Origin: Streptomonospora wellingtoniae
Lineage (GTDB): Bacteria > Actinomycetota > Actinomycetes > Streptosporangiales > Streptosporangiaceae
Reading direction: 5' to 3'
Assembly: GCF_031845375.1 (NCBI RefSeq)
Contig: NZ_JAVREK010000002.1
Location: forward strand, 248,001-312,000
DNA length: 64,000 nt
Notes under the pieces: model-generated
Databases searched by the model: none
Told to the model about the DNA's origin: nothing
The model's input: only the letters and a program-made list of their open reading frames with translations
Program-made: the position numbers and the translations under genes
Shown: positions 32,785 through 41,243 of the stretch, piece after piece
Numbering within the stretch: position 1 is the stretch's first letter
Layout of the letters: every line of letters begins with the position of its first letter

Positions 32785-34410
32785 ATGCGCAGCACCATGC
32801 AGGACGTTCCGCTGTCCGTCGGCGACCTCGTCCGCTACGGAACCTCGGTGCACAGCCGGGCCCGAGTCGTCACCTGGACCGGCGGGGAGCCCCGCCGCGC
32901 CACCCTCGGCGAGGTCGGCGCGCGCGCCGCCCGCCTCGCCCACGCCCTGCGCGGACTCGGGGTCACCGGCGACGAGCGCGTGGCCACCTTCCAGTGGAAC
33001 AACCAGGAGCACCTGGAGGCCTACTTCGCCGTCCCGGCCATGGGCGCGGTGCTGCACACGCTCAACATCCGGCTGCACGCCGACCAGGTCGCCTACATCG
33101 CCGACCACGCCGAGGACCGCGTCGTCATCGTGGACTCCTCCCTCGTGCCGCTGTTCGCGCCGGTCCTGCCGCGGCTGCGCACCGTGCGCCACGTGGTCGT
33201 CGCCGGCGGCGAGCCCGGCGGCCTCGCCGCCGAGGGCGTGGAGGTGCACTCCTACGAGGACCTCCTGGCGGGCCGGCCCGACACCTTCGACTGGCCCGAG
33301 ATCGACGAGCGCGACGCCGCCGCGATGTGCTACACCTCCGGTACGACCGGGGATCCCAAGGGCGTCGCCTACAGCCACCGGTCGATGTACCTGCACTCCA
33401 TGCAGGTGTGCATGACCGACAGCAAGGCCGTGGGCCAAGGCGACACCGCGCTGGCGGTGGTGCCCATGTTCCACGCCATGAGCTGGGGGGTGCCCTTCGC
33501 CACGCTCATGGTGGGCGCCTCGCTGCTGCTGCCCGACCGCTTCCTGCAGCCGGGCCCGCTGGCCGACATGATCCAGGCCGAGCGCCCGACCATCGCGGCG
33601 GCCGTGCCCACCATCTGGCAGGGGCTGCTCGAGGAGCTGGAGTCGGCGCCGCGCGACGTGTCCAGCCTGCACAGCGTCGTGGTGGGCGGATCGGCCTGCC
33701 CGCCCTCGCTCATGGAGCGCTTCGAGGAGCACTACGGAGTGCCCGTGCTGCACGCCTGGGGCATGACCGAGACCTCCCCGCTGGGCAGCTTCGCCCGCCC
33801 GCCCGCCGAGGCCGCCGGAAGCGAGCGCCGCGCCTACCGCCTCAGCCAAGGGCGCCTGCCCGCGTCGGTGCAGGGCCGGCTCATCGGCCCCGACGGCGCG
33901 CCGGTGCCGCACGACGGCGTCTCCGTCGGCGAGCTGGAGGTGCGCGGGCCCTGGGTGACCGGCTCCTACTACGGCGGCGAGGACCCGGAGAAGTTCCACG
34001 ACGGCTGGCTGCGCACCGGCGACGTCGGCTCCTTGACCCCGGACGGCTTCCTGCGGCTCACCGATCGCGCCAAGGACGTCATCAAGACCGGCGGCGAGTG
34101 GATCTCCTCGGTCGAGCTGGAGAACTCCGTGATGGCCCATCCGGACGTCGCCGAGGCGGCCGTCGTGGCCGTTCCCGACCCCAGGTGGGACGAGCGCCCC
34201 CTGGTCGCCGTCGTCCTCAGGGACGGCGCGGAGGCCGGCGCAGCGGAGCTGCGGGAGTTCCTCGCCGAGAAGATGGCGCGCTGGCAGCTTCCGGAGTTCT
34301 GGACCTTCGTGGCGGAGGTGCCCAAGACCAGCGTCGGCAAGTTCGACAAGAAGGCCCTGCGATCCAGGCACGCCTCGGGCGGGCTTGAGGTCGTCGACAC
34401 GCGCGAGTGA
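32785..34410 (+). CDS. Medium/long-chain acyl-CoA ligase (AlkK-like)
   Basis: The 541-residue AMP-forming ligase has the P-loop CYTSGTTGDPKGVAYSHRS, HAWGMTETSPLGS, GWLRTGDVGSLTPDG, and the C-terminal KDVIKTGGEWISSVELEN with catalytic Lys in TSVGKFDKKALR. It is shorter than FadD15 and resembles AlkK-type medium-chain enzymes used in beta-oxidation. The ribosome binding site AAGGGTGAGGG precedes ATG 32785. A CRP-like site covers the predicted transcription start. Confidence 0.85.
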   Translation: MRSTMQDVPLSVGDLVRYGTSVHSRARVVTWTGGEPRRATLGEVGARAARLAHALRGLGVTGDERVATFQWNNQEHLEAYFAVPAMGAVLHTLNIRLHADQVAYIADHAEDRVVIVDSSLVPLFAPVLPRLRTVRHVVVAGGEPGGLAAEGVEVHSYEDLLAGRPDTFDWPEIDERDAAAMCYTSGTTGDPKGVAYSHRSMYLHSMQVCMTDSKAVGQGDTALAVVPMFHAMSWGVPFATLMVGASLLLPDRFLQPGPLADMIQAERPTIAAAVPTIWQGLLEELESAPRDVSSLHSVVVGGSACPPSLMERFEEHYGVPVLHAWGMTETSPLGSFARPPAEAAGSERRAYRLSQGRLPASVQGRLIGPDGAPVPHDGVSVGELEVRGPWVTGSYYGGEDPEKFHDGWLRTGDVGSLTPDGFLRLTDRAKDVIKTGGEWISSVELENSVMAHPDVAEAAVVAVPDPRWDERPLVAVVLRDGAEAGAAELREFLAEKMARWQLPEFWTFVAEVPKTSVGKFDKKALRSRHASGGLEVVDTRE

Positions 34411-34434
34411 CGCTCCCGGCGGTGCCGCAGGGCG

Positions 34435-35277
34435 TCAGACCGGTGCGTGGTGCAGCGCGCTGGGGCGGGTGCGCAGGTAGCCCTCGATTGACTGGGCGCG
34501 CCGGCCGATCAGCTCGGGCACGGAGGGCGAGACCACGTCCAGCTCGCCTGCGGCGATCGCGGCGCAGGCGCCGCCTCCGGCCCACGACTCTCCCACCCGC
34601 AGGCGGCCCCCGGCCGTCGGCACGCTCTCGGGCGCGTAGGCGATGGTGCGCCCGGTCAGCGCCGACAGCCGGCGCGCGGTCTCGCCCAGCCCCACCGCCT
34701 CGGGCCCGGTGAGATCGTAGGTGCGGCCGTCGTGCCCGGTACCGCCGGTGAGGACGGCCACCGCCGCCTCGGCCGCGTCCTCGCGCGAGACCCACGCCAG
34801 GCGGCCCTGGCCGGCCGGCCCGCGGATGAGCCCGGCGGAGTCCACCCAGGACGGCAGCAGGTCCAGGTACAGGCCGGGCCGCAGGAAGGTGTGGCGCACC
34901 CCCGAGGCGCGGATGCGGGCCTCGGTGTAGAAGTGGTCCCGGGCCGCGGCGCAGACCGAGGCGGGCCCGGCGGAGAGGAACGACACGTAGACGATGCGGC
35001 CGACACCCGCCGCGAGCGCCGCGTCCACTGCGCCGAGGTGCCGCTCGACGCGATCGTCGGAGGCGGGGGCCGGGATCAGCAGCAGCGTGTCGACGCCCCG
35101 GGCGGCGCGCTCGAAGGCGTCGATGTCCTCGTAGGCGGCCATGGCCGCGCTCGCCCCGGGCAGATCCGGTGCGCGGTTGAGGTCGCGGACGATGAGCCGC
35201 TGGGACGCGCCGCGCTGCGCGAGCCGTTCGGCGACCCGTCGGCCGAGGGCGCCGGTGGCGCCCGTGATGCCGATCAT
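34435..35277 (-). CDS. NmrA-like NAD(P)-binding protein
   Basis: The 280-residue protein starts with the Rossmann motif MIGITGATGALGRRVAERLA and continues with IVRDLNRAPDLPGA, VDTLLLIPAP, RIVYVSFLSAG and RHTFLRPGLYLDLLPSW. It resembles QOR2/YtfG-like quinone reductases and NmrA regulators of the atypical SDR class. ATG 35277 starts right at the Rossmann motif; an in-frame ATG at 35313 has no ribosome binding site. It converges with the ligase gene across 24 bp. Substrate unknown. Confidence 0.8.
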   Translation of the reverse strand: MIGITGATGALGRRVAERLAQRGASQRLIVRDLNRAPDLPGASAAMAAYEDIDAFERAARGVDTLLLIPAPASDDRVERHLGAVDAALAAGVGRIVYVSFLSAGPASVCAAARDHFYTEARIRASGVRHTFLRPGLYLDLLPSWVDSAGLIRGPAGQGRLAWVSREDAAEAAVAVLTGGTGHDGRTYDLTGPEAVGLGETARRLSALTGRTIAYAPESVPTAGGRLRVGESWAGGGACAAIAAGELDVVSPSVPELIGRRAQSIEGYLRTRPSALHHAPV

Positions 35278-35404
35278 GTGCGTCGATGCCTGGTAGTCCC
35301 CGTACTTCCCCATGGATGGCATTTTGCGACAGTCGGGGCGCGGGGTCACCGACCCCGGGAGGGCGCGTTCGGGACGCCCGCGGTCACGGGTTTTCGCGCG
35401 CCTC

Positions 35405-36694
35405 TCAGCGCGTCGGACCGCCGGTCGGGCCGGCCTGCGCGCCGTCGGCGCCGCTGCGGGCCGCGGGCCCGTAGCTCAGCCGGCGCAGCAGCGCCTCGGC
35501 CGGTCCGGGCCGACCGGCCCGCTCCAGTGCGTAAGCGCCCACCAGCGTGGCCAGCCACACGCCGGCGGCGAAGAGGGCCGTGGCCGCGCTGCCGAGGTGC
35601 GCGCCGAGGCCCAGGCCCCAGGCCGCCAGCAGCGGCGCGCACAGCACCGACTGGGCCAGGTAGCAGGACAGGGAGCGCTTGCCGACCGCGACGACGGCGG
35701 CAGTGCCCGGTCCGCGGTGCGCCCTGCGGCCCACCGCGCGGCCGACCAGCGCGAACAGCGCCACGTAGCCCGCGCCTCCGAGCACGCCGCTCAGCTGCCG
35801 CACACCGCTGAGCGCCGCGGTGACGGCGCCGCTCGCCGGAACGGCGCCGACATGGGCCAGCGCCTCGGGCAGGGCCGACGCCCAGGCGAGACCGATCCCC
35901 GCCGCGGCGGTGGCGACGAGCGGGCGGAAGTACCGGTCGGGGCGCTCCAGCACCCGGCGGCGGCCCAGCACCAGGCCCAGCGCCATCATGGCGGGCATCA
36001 CCAGTGCGAGGGCCTGGAGCGGCGCAATGAACGCCCAGGCGGCCAGACGGTCCGCGACGGAGGCGAGGTAGTCCTTCTCGCTGAACGAGGACCGCAGGAT
36101 GCCGGACACGCCGGCTTCCGCCTCGCCCCCGCCGACGGCGCCGGGCGGGGCGAGCGCCGCCAGGGCGGCGCCGAGCGCGCTGAACACCCACAGCACGAGC
36201 GCCAGTCCGGCGAGGACCGCCGCCGTCCACCGCATCGCGCGCTCGCCGCGTCCCAGCAGCAGGCCGCCCAGGACGAGCCCGAGCAGCCCGTAGGCGGCCA
36301 GGACGTCGCCGAGGAACAGCAGCGCGGCGTGCACGAATCCGAACACGAGCAACCACAGGTTGCGTCGGCGCACCACCGCGGCCGCTTCCCGCCGCGAGGC
36401 GCCGGCCTCGCGCTGGCGGTCGTAGATGCGCATCAGCCCGTAGCCGAACAGGCACGCGAACATCGGGTAGACGCGCCCGTCCACGGCCAGGATCATCACG
36501 AACTGCACGGCGCGGTCGGCCGCCGTCCCGTCGACGGGGTGGGCGCCCAGCGGCGACTGCCGGGATCCGTAGAGGTACAGAGGGGTGTTGGCCAGCGCGA
36601 TCAGCAGGAGCATGAACCCGCGGGCCAGATCCGGGGCCGGAGCGCGTTCTGCCGGGCGCAGGGGGCCGCGTGCGGGGGGTGGTGTGGCGTCCAC
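35405..36694 (-). CDS. DUF418 (YeiB-like) membrane protein
   Basis: The 429-residue protein has about 9-10 membrane helices and the hallmarks of this family: an N-terminal DLARGFMLLLIALANTPLYL, a middle region with MMALGLVLGRRRVL, and the C-terminal AVGKRSLSCYLAQSVLCAPLL where YLAQS matches the conserved NY-x-QS type motif. GTG 36694 has GGAGG seven bases upstream. The family is of uncertain function (distantly related to acyltransferase-3 proteins). A second member lies at 58740. Confidence 0.85.
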   Translation of the reverse strand: MDATPPPARGPLRPAERAPAPDLARGFMLLLIALANTPLYLYGSRQSPLGAHPVDGTAADRAVQFVMILAVDGRVYPMFACLFGYGLMRIYDRQREAGASRREAAAVVRRRNLWLLVFGFVHAALLFLGDVLAAYGLLGLVLGGLLLGRGERAMRWTAAVLAGLALVLWVFSALGAALAALAPPGAVGGGEAEAGVSGILRSSFSEKDYLASVADRLAAWAFIAPLQALALVMPAMMALGLVLGRRRVLERPDRYFRPLVATAAAGIGLAWASALPEALAHVGAVPASGAVTAALSGVRQLSGVLGGAGYVALFALVGRAVGRRAHRGPGTAAVVAVGKRSLSCYLAQSVLCAPLLAAWGLGLGAHLGSAATALFAAGVWLATLVGAYALERAGRPGPAEALLRRLSYGPAARSGADGAQAGPTGGPTR

Positions 36695-36907
36695 GATGGT
36701 GCCTCCAAGCGCGGGCGGCGCCGCGGGACGTGCTTTCCCCTCAGCGTGCACGAAGCGGCGTCCCGGTGCGACCGTCGGCGAAAGGGACGCTGCTCCGCCG
36801 CCGGGTGAGGCGCGGGGCCCGGAGGCAGCGAGGACCGCCGCACCGGGCCGTTGGCCCGGGGCCGCGCGCCTCCGGGGCCGCAGCGGCCCGCACGGCGCCG
36901 GGGCCCG

Positions 36908-37978
36908 TCAGTGCTTGCGGGCGGTGGCCGCGACCACGAGGTCGGCCAGCGCCGAGCGCGCCGAGCCGTCGAGCAGGCCGCTCTCCAGCGCCGTTCCGGA
37001 CTGCTCGACGTAGTCGTCGATGCGGCGCTCGCAGGCCGCGAGCGCGCCGCAGTCCTCGGCCGCACCGCGCATCCACTCCACGGCCCCCGTCGACAGGCCG
37101 GGGTCTCCCAGAAGCCGGAGGAACTCGGTGCGGTCGGCCGCCCCCGCGCGCTCCAGCGTCTCGGCCACGATCAGCGTGCGCTTGCCTTCGCGCAGGTCGT
37201 CGCCTGCCGGCTTGCCCGTCTCCTCGGGGTCGCCGAAGACCCCCAGGATGTCGTCGCGCAACTGGAATGCCACGCCCAGCGGTAGCCCGTAGGCGGTGTA
37301 GACGGGGGAGAGGTCCTCGTAGCGGCCCGCCAGCGCAGCGCCCAGGTGCAGTGGGCGCTCGACCGTGTACTTGGCGGCCTTGTAGTGCATGACCCGCAGC
37401 GTCGCCTCGACGGCGCCGCCGCCGCGGACCTGCTCCAGCATGTCCAGGTACTGCCCGGCCATCACCTCGGTGCGCATCGCGTCGAAGGGCGTGCGCCCGG
37501 CCTGCAGCGCCTCCGGCTCCAGCCCGCTGGCCTGGTAGAGGTCCTCGCTCCAGGCCAGGCACAGGTCGCCGATGAGGATCGCCGCGCCGCGGCCGAAGTC
37601 CGCGGCCGACCCGCTCCAGCCTGAGCGCTCGTGCAGCTCCTCCAGGCGCTTGTGGGTGGCGGGCAGGCCGCGCCGCGTGTCGCTGTTGTCGATCACGTCG
37701 TCGTGGATGAGCGCGCAGGCCTGCAGGAACTCCAGCGACGCCGCGGCGGCGTGGATGCCCGGCACGTCAGCGCCGCCCGCACCGCGCCAACCCCAGTAGC
37801 AGAACGCCGGCCGAAGCCGCTTGCCCCCGGCGAGCATGGCCTCCAGCGCGTCGACGGCCGGCCTCAGCTCGGAGCCGATCTCCAGCAGCTGGGCGCGCCG
37901 CCGGGCGACGAACCGGGCGATCTCGTCGTCGACGGCCGTGCGCACGAAGGAGACCGGAGAGGCGGCGGAGAAGGTCAT
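36908..37978 (-). CDS. Polyprenyl diphosphate synthase
   Basis: The 356-residue isoprenyl synthase has GGKRLRPAFCYWGW, the first Asp-rich motif LIHDDVIDNSDTRRG and the second FQLRDDILGVFGDPEETGKP. It extends allylic diphosphates with IPP, giving a C20 or longer product for menaquinone, carotenoid or cell-wall lipid carriers. Residues before DDxxD that set chain length cannot be judged by eye. The ATG is almost leaderless: GATAAT on the coding strand (37988-37993) is nine bases upstream. It diverges from metF. Confidence 0.88.
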   Translation of the reverse strand: MTFSAASPVSFVRTAVDDEIARFVARRRAQLLEIGSELRPAVDALEAMLAGGKRLRPAFCYWGWRGAGGADVPGIHAAAASLEFLQACALIHDDVIDNSDTRRGLPATHKRLEELHERSGWSGSAADFGRGAAILIGDLCLAWSEDLYQASGLEPEALQAGRTPFDAMRTEVMAGQYLDMLEQVRGGGAVEATLRVMHYKAAKYTVERPLHLGAALAGRYEDLSPVYTAYGLPLGVAFQLRDDILGVFGDPEETGKPAGDDLREGKRTLIVAETLERAGAADRTEFLRLLGDPGLSTGAVEWMRGAAEDCGALAACERRIDDYVEQSGTALESGLLDGSARSALADLVVAATARKH

Positions 37979-38180
37979 GGGCTGCACATTATCGGTTGGT
38001 ATGGCGTGTCTTGCCTGACGGGCGGGTCCGCGCGTCGCGTCGCGGCGACGCCGGAGGGGCGGGGCCGCCGGCCGGTACACGGCCGCCGCCGCGTGGCACC
38101 CCGAGGCGTTTCTGCAGGTGTTCGCGCAGGTGGAGCGGGTAGTGGGTACCCACCTTCCCGGCGCGGCGCAGGGCTTCGCC

Positions 38181-38186
38181 TAAGGT
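38181..38186 (+). promoter_or_regulatory. -10 element for leaderless metF
   Basis: TAAGGT ends seven bases before ATG 38194. Confidence 0.45.
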
Positions 38187-38193
38187 GGACTGC

Positions 38194-39147
38194 ATGGTTG
38201 GGTCATCGACACGCAACGGGAGCGCGCCGGCCGCAGCGTCGCGGCCGCGCGACATCCGCGAACTGCTCAAGGCCGGCGAACCGACATTCTCATTCGAGTT
38301 CTTCCCGCCGAAGACCGAGGAAGGACTGCGCAAACTCTGGCGGGTGATCCGCCAGATCGAGGCGCTGCAGCCGTCGTTCATCTCGGTGACGTACGGCGCC
38401 GGCGGCGGTACACGTGATCTCACCGTCGAGATCACCGAGCAGGTCGCCACCGACACGACACTGCTGCCCGTCGCCCACATGACGGCCGTGAACCACTCCG
38501 TGCGCGAGCTGCGCCACCTCATCGGCCGCTTCGCCGGCGTTGGCGTGAACAACCTCCTCGCGCTGCGCGGCGACCCCCCGGGCGACCCGCTCGGCGAGTG
38601 GGTCAAGCACCCCGAGGGGCTGGAGTACGCGGAGGATCTGGTCAGGCTGCTCAAGGAGACCGGCGACTTCAGCGTCGGCGTCGCCGCCTTCCCCTACAAG
38701 CACCCCCGCTCGCCCGACATCGAGTCCGACACGAAGTACCTCGTGCAGAAGTGCCGCGCGGGCGCCGACTACGCCATCACCCAGATGTTCTTCGACGCCG
38801 AGGACTACCTGCGGCTGCGCGACCGGGTGGCGGCCGCGGGCTGCGACACCCCGATCATCCCCGAGATCATGCCGGTGGTGAAGCACTCCACGATCGGGAT
38901 GTCCGAGCAGCTCTCCGGCGCGCCGTTCCCGCGCCACCTCGCCGAGGAGTTCGACAAGGTCGCCGACGACCCCGAGTCGGTGCGCAAGCTGGGCATCGAG
39001 CAGGCGCAGCGCATGTGCGAGCGGCTGCTGGACGAGGGCGCCCCCGGCATCCACTTCATCACGTTCAACCAGTCCACTGCCACACGGGAGATCTACGAGC
39101 AGGTCGCCGCCGACCGCCTCCCGGCAATGGCAGGGGCGCGGCCATGA
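38194..39147 (+). CDS. metF: Methylenetetrahydrofolate reductase
   Basis: The 317-residue flavoprotein makes 5-methyl-THF for methionine synthesis. Motifs include FSFEFFPPKTEEG (catalytic Glu), SVTYGAGGGTRD, LLPVAHMTAVNHS, LLALRGDPPGD, DYAITQMFFDAEDY and IPEIMPV. The transcript appears leaderless from TAAGGT. Its last 83 bases overlap the 3' end of the convergent GNAT gene, so antisense interference is possible. metK lies 16 kb to the right, not linked as an operon. Confidence 0.92.
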   Translation: MVGSSTRNGSAPAAASRPRDIRELLKAGEPTFSFEFFPPKTEEGLRKLWRVIRQIEALQPSFISVTYGAGGGTRDLTVEITEQVATDTTLLPVAHMTAVNHSVRELRHLIGRFAGVGVNNLLALRGDPPGDPLGEWVKHPEGLEYAEDLVRLLKETGDFSVGVAAFPYKHPRSPDIESDTKYLVQKCRAGADYAITQMFFDAEDYLRLRDRVAAAGCDTPIIPEIMPVVKHSTIGMSEQLSGAPFPRHLAEEFDKVADDPESVRKLGIEQAQRMCERLLDEGAPGIHFITFNQSTATREIYEQVAADRLPAMAGARP

Positions 39148-39679
39148 TCGTGAAGGGCCGGTGAGGGCTGCCGGGGAAGTGGAACTCCGGTAGTACGTCG
39201 ACGAAACCGCGCGAGCGGTAGAGGCCCCGGGCGGCCGTGGGGCCGGCCGGTGTCGACAGGACGGCGGTGCGCTCCCTGCGCGCCGCCGTCAGTGTTTCCA
39301 GCAGGCTGCGCCCGATGCCGCGCCCCTGGTAGGCGGGCAGCACGTGCAGCTCGGCGACCTCGAAGGAGTCGGCGAACCAGCGCCGCTCGGCGCCGGGGTC
39401 GCGCTCGCGCAGTTCGGCGGCGACGATGTCGTGCCACCACTGCCCGCTGCCGCCGCGGAACCCGTAGGCGAATCCGGCCGCGCCCCCGCCCTCCCGCGGC
39501 AGCGCGATCACCGAGCGGAAGCGGGGATAGCGGGCGTGCTCGCGCATGATGGAGCGGCGCCCGGCGAGCTGCTCGCGGGGAGGCTCCATCGCGGCCGTGT
39601 AGATCTCCATCAGGGCCGGCAGAGCGTGCAGGAAGGCCGGGGCGGCCAGCTCCCACAACTCGATCTCGGTGGTGCGCAC
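39065..39679 (-). CDS. GNAT family N-acetyltransferase
   Basis: The 204-residue protein shows the acetyl-CoA binding motif A VAELHVLPAYQGRGIGRSLL and motif B GPTAARGLYRSRGFVDVLPE. The N-terminal part holds ELWELAAPAFLHALPALMEI. Substrate unknown. GTG 39679 is leaderless: TACCGT on the coding strand (plus-strand 39686-39691) lies six bases upstream. The 3' end overlaps metF by 83 bp. Confidence 0.8.
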   Translation of the reverse strand: MRTTEIELWELAAPAFLHALPALMEIYTAAMEPPREQLAGRRSIMREHARYPRFRSVIALPREGGGAAGFAYGFRGGSGQWWHDIVAAELRERDPGAERRWFADSFEVAELHVLPAYQGRGIGRSLLETLTAARRERTAVLSTPAGPTAARGLYRSRGFVDVLPEFHFPGSPHRPFTIMAAPLPLPGGGRRRPARRSPVWQWTG

Positions 39680-39691
39680 AGGGCCACGGTA

Positions 39692-40229
39692 GACGACCGG
39701 CGTCCGCGCGCGGCGCTGTTGACGGAGGCCGCCGGGGTGCGCTTAACTGGTCTTGTTCGTACTTCTGTTCGACTGGGGTCGCGGATGAGGCCCTGCCGGG
39801 TCGTTCGGAAGCTACGTACATGCTGTGCTCGCGGCCCGCCCGTCCGGTTGGGCCCGCGGGCGCGGGACGGCGGCCGGGCGGGGGGAGGGGAAGCCTCTTG
39901 CCCGGCCGCGCCCCTTCCTGTATCCGTCTCGGCGTGATCCGGGTGCCGGGTGCCCGCTTCGACACCGACGGCCGCGTCCCCGCTGCACTCGAGCAGCGGG
40001 GACGCGGCCGTCGTCGTCTCGGCGCGGGCGAACCGCGCGTCCCGAGGAGTACGGGCAAGCGCGGGACCGGTCCGCGCGGCGCTCGGCGGCGTGCCGCCGG
40101 CGCGGCCGCGGTCAGGGCGTCCGCGACCCGGGGGAGTGGGCGCGGGCGCACGCGGAGGCCGCCGCGCGCTGTGCGCGCCGCGGTTCCCGTTCCGTCCTTC
40201 GCGCCTGCCGGAAGGCCTGCCCGAACCTG
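39692..40229. other. Intergenic region, hairpin and synteny junction
   Basis: No gene is seen in about 540 bases. It contains one strong hairpin (39967-40012) and GC-rich sequence without codon-like conservation. It separates the metF block from the bldD-pyr block, where other actinobacteria usually have nusB and efp next to bldD. Confidence 0.5.
39967..40012. terminator. Strong 20-bp hairpin downstream of bldD
   Basis: GACGGCCGCGTCCCCGCTGC (39967-39986) pairs perfectly with 39993-40012 around ACTCGA. There is no T-run on either strand. It is about 220 bp beyond the bldD stop and probably ends the bldD transcript. Confidence 0.6.
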
Positions 40230-40724
40230 CTAGAACGCGTCGACCGCGCGGCGGGCCTCGGGGTCGAGGACGCCCCAGTTGATCAGCTCCTCGGTGAGGT
40301 CGCCGGGCGAGCGGTCGTAGATGACCGCCAGCGAGCGCAGGTCCTCCTGGCGGATGGACAGCACGCGCCCGTTGTAGTCGCCGCGCTGGCTCTGGATGGT
40401 GGCCACGTAGCGTGCGAGCGGCCCGGCCTTCTCCTGGGGCAGCTGCTGCATGCGCTCCAGGTCGATCACCAGCTTGGGCGTGGGGCCCAGCGGCGTCGGC
40501 GCGGCGCCGCCCGGCAGCAGCTCGGACATGGGCACGCCGTAGAAGTCGGCGAGCTCGGCGAGCTTCTGGACGGTCACGGCGCGGTCGCCGCGCTCGTAGG
40601 AGCCCACGACGACGGCCTTCCAGCGGCCGTGGGACTTCTCCTCCACTCCGTGCAGGGAAAGCCCTTGCTGGGTGCGGATGGCGCGCAGCCGCGCACCTAG
40701 GGACTTGGCGTATTCGGATGGCAT
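40230..40724 (-). CDS. bldD: Developmental master regulator BldD
   Basis: The 164-residue protein is nearly identical in layout to Streptomyces BldD (167 aa). The N-terminal XRE HTH reads LGARLRAIRTQQGLSLHGVE and VVVGSYERGDRAVTVQKLAE. The C-terminal domain keeps the c-di-GMP signature: QRGDYNG followed by RQED (RGD-X8-RXXD). In Streptomyces, tetrameric c-di-GMP holds a BldD dimer on DNA to repress sporulation genes. It is adjacent to pyrR as in other actinomycetes. Confidence 0.95.
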   Translation of the reverse strand: MPSEYAKSLGARLRAIRTQQGLSLHGVEEKSHGRWKAVVVGSYERGDRAVTVQKLAELADFYGVPMSELLPGGAAPTPLGPTPKLVIDLERMQQLPQEKAGPLARYVATIQSQRGDYNGRVLSIRQEDLRSLAVIYDRSPGDLTEELINWGVLDPEARRAVDAF

Positions 40725-40863
40725 CTTCTTCGTCGCTCCCCGGCCGTGAGTGGCTGGTGTGGGCGGTAGGGCCCCGAGTCCGCCATGGGCGACCGCGCCC
40801 GGCCGAAGGCGCCCGGTGGGCTCCTGCCGCAGGGCCCGGACGGAGCCGTCCCGCCCGAGATTG

Positions 40864-40878
40864 GTTACGGACAGTGAC
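40864..40878. promoter_or_regulatory. GTNAC direct repeat at the bldD transcription start
   Basis: GTTAC-GGACA-GTGAC is a direct repeat with 10-base period, the layout of OmpR-type regulators such as MtrA. It overlaps the bldD -10 and predicted start. Identity of the binding protein is inferred only. Confidence 0.3.
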
Positions 40879-40905
40879 GGTAGGGCCGTTCTGTTGCCAG
40901 GTCAA
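40877..40905 (-). promoter_or_regulatory. Predicted bldD promoter
   Basis: On the minus strand TTGACC (plus 40900-40905) and TACCGT (plus 40877-40882) are 17 bases apart. The leader would be about 145 bases. Confidence 0.55.
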
Positions 40906-41110
40906 GCCGTTGGGTGGAAATGCGACGATTCAGTTGCCAAACCGTGTGTAAGTGAGAGGGCTCTCATTCCGGGACTGATCGGGACACCGTATGCACCCCC
41001 GGTGCGCGGAAAGCCCGATGGCGTGGGGATTTCGGAGTTCTGCCCGGTATGTGCACCGTGCATGGCACCCCCTTGGCGGAGCAATGCGGCGATATGTCAA
41101 GATCAGTGGG

Positions 41111-41126
41111 TGTGACGAGAGTCACA
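41111..41126. promoter_or_regulatory. Crp-type site upstream of pyrR
   Basis: TGTGACGAGAGTCACA matches TGTGA-N6-TCACA perfectly. With the -10 TAGCGT at 41179-41184 its centre is at about -72, the classic class I activator position, and that promoter has no good -35. Confidence 0.6.
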
Positions 41127-41209
41127 TTTTTCGCCGGGTGTCGCCGACCGGCCGCCCGGAGTGCTCGACCTCCGCTGATAGCGTGAAGGCGTTCGACATC
41201 CTTTAACGG

Positions 41210-41227
41210 CCTGTCCCGTGAGGCAGG
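41210..41227 (+). ncRNA. PyrR-binding RNA hairpin in the pyr leader
   Basis: CCTGTCCCGTGAGGCAGG folds as a CCTG/CAGG stem with a loop close to the known PyrR recognition sequence (UCC-G-GAGG). Its right arm runs into the pyrR ribosome binding site (AGGGAAGGGAG, 41225-41235), so UMP-bound PyrR would block translation, as shown for Mycobacterium smegmatis. Confidence 0.75.
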
Positions 41228-41243
41228 GAAGGGAGTCACTACT

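Larger units (their letters stand above)
40725..41243. other. bldD-pyrR divergent regulatory region
   Basis: No gene is seen. Leftward it contains the bldD promoter (40877-40905) and a GTTAC-N5-GTGAC direct repeat. Rightward it contains a Crp-type site, a TAGCGT -10 (41179-41184) and the PyrR-binding hairpin. The 40940-41100 stretch is relatively AT-richer and without recognised motifs except GAGAG-GG-CTCTC near 40955. Confidence 0.6.

Noticed and set aside
35465..35500. tRNA-like GGGCCCGTAGCTCAGC sequence
   Set aside because: It lies inside the DUF418 coding region on the opposite strand and no T-loop (GGTTCGAATCC-like) or acceptor pairing follows at the required distance.
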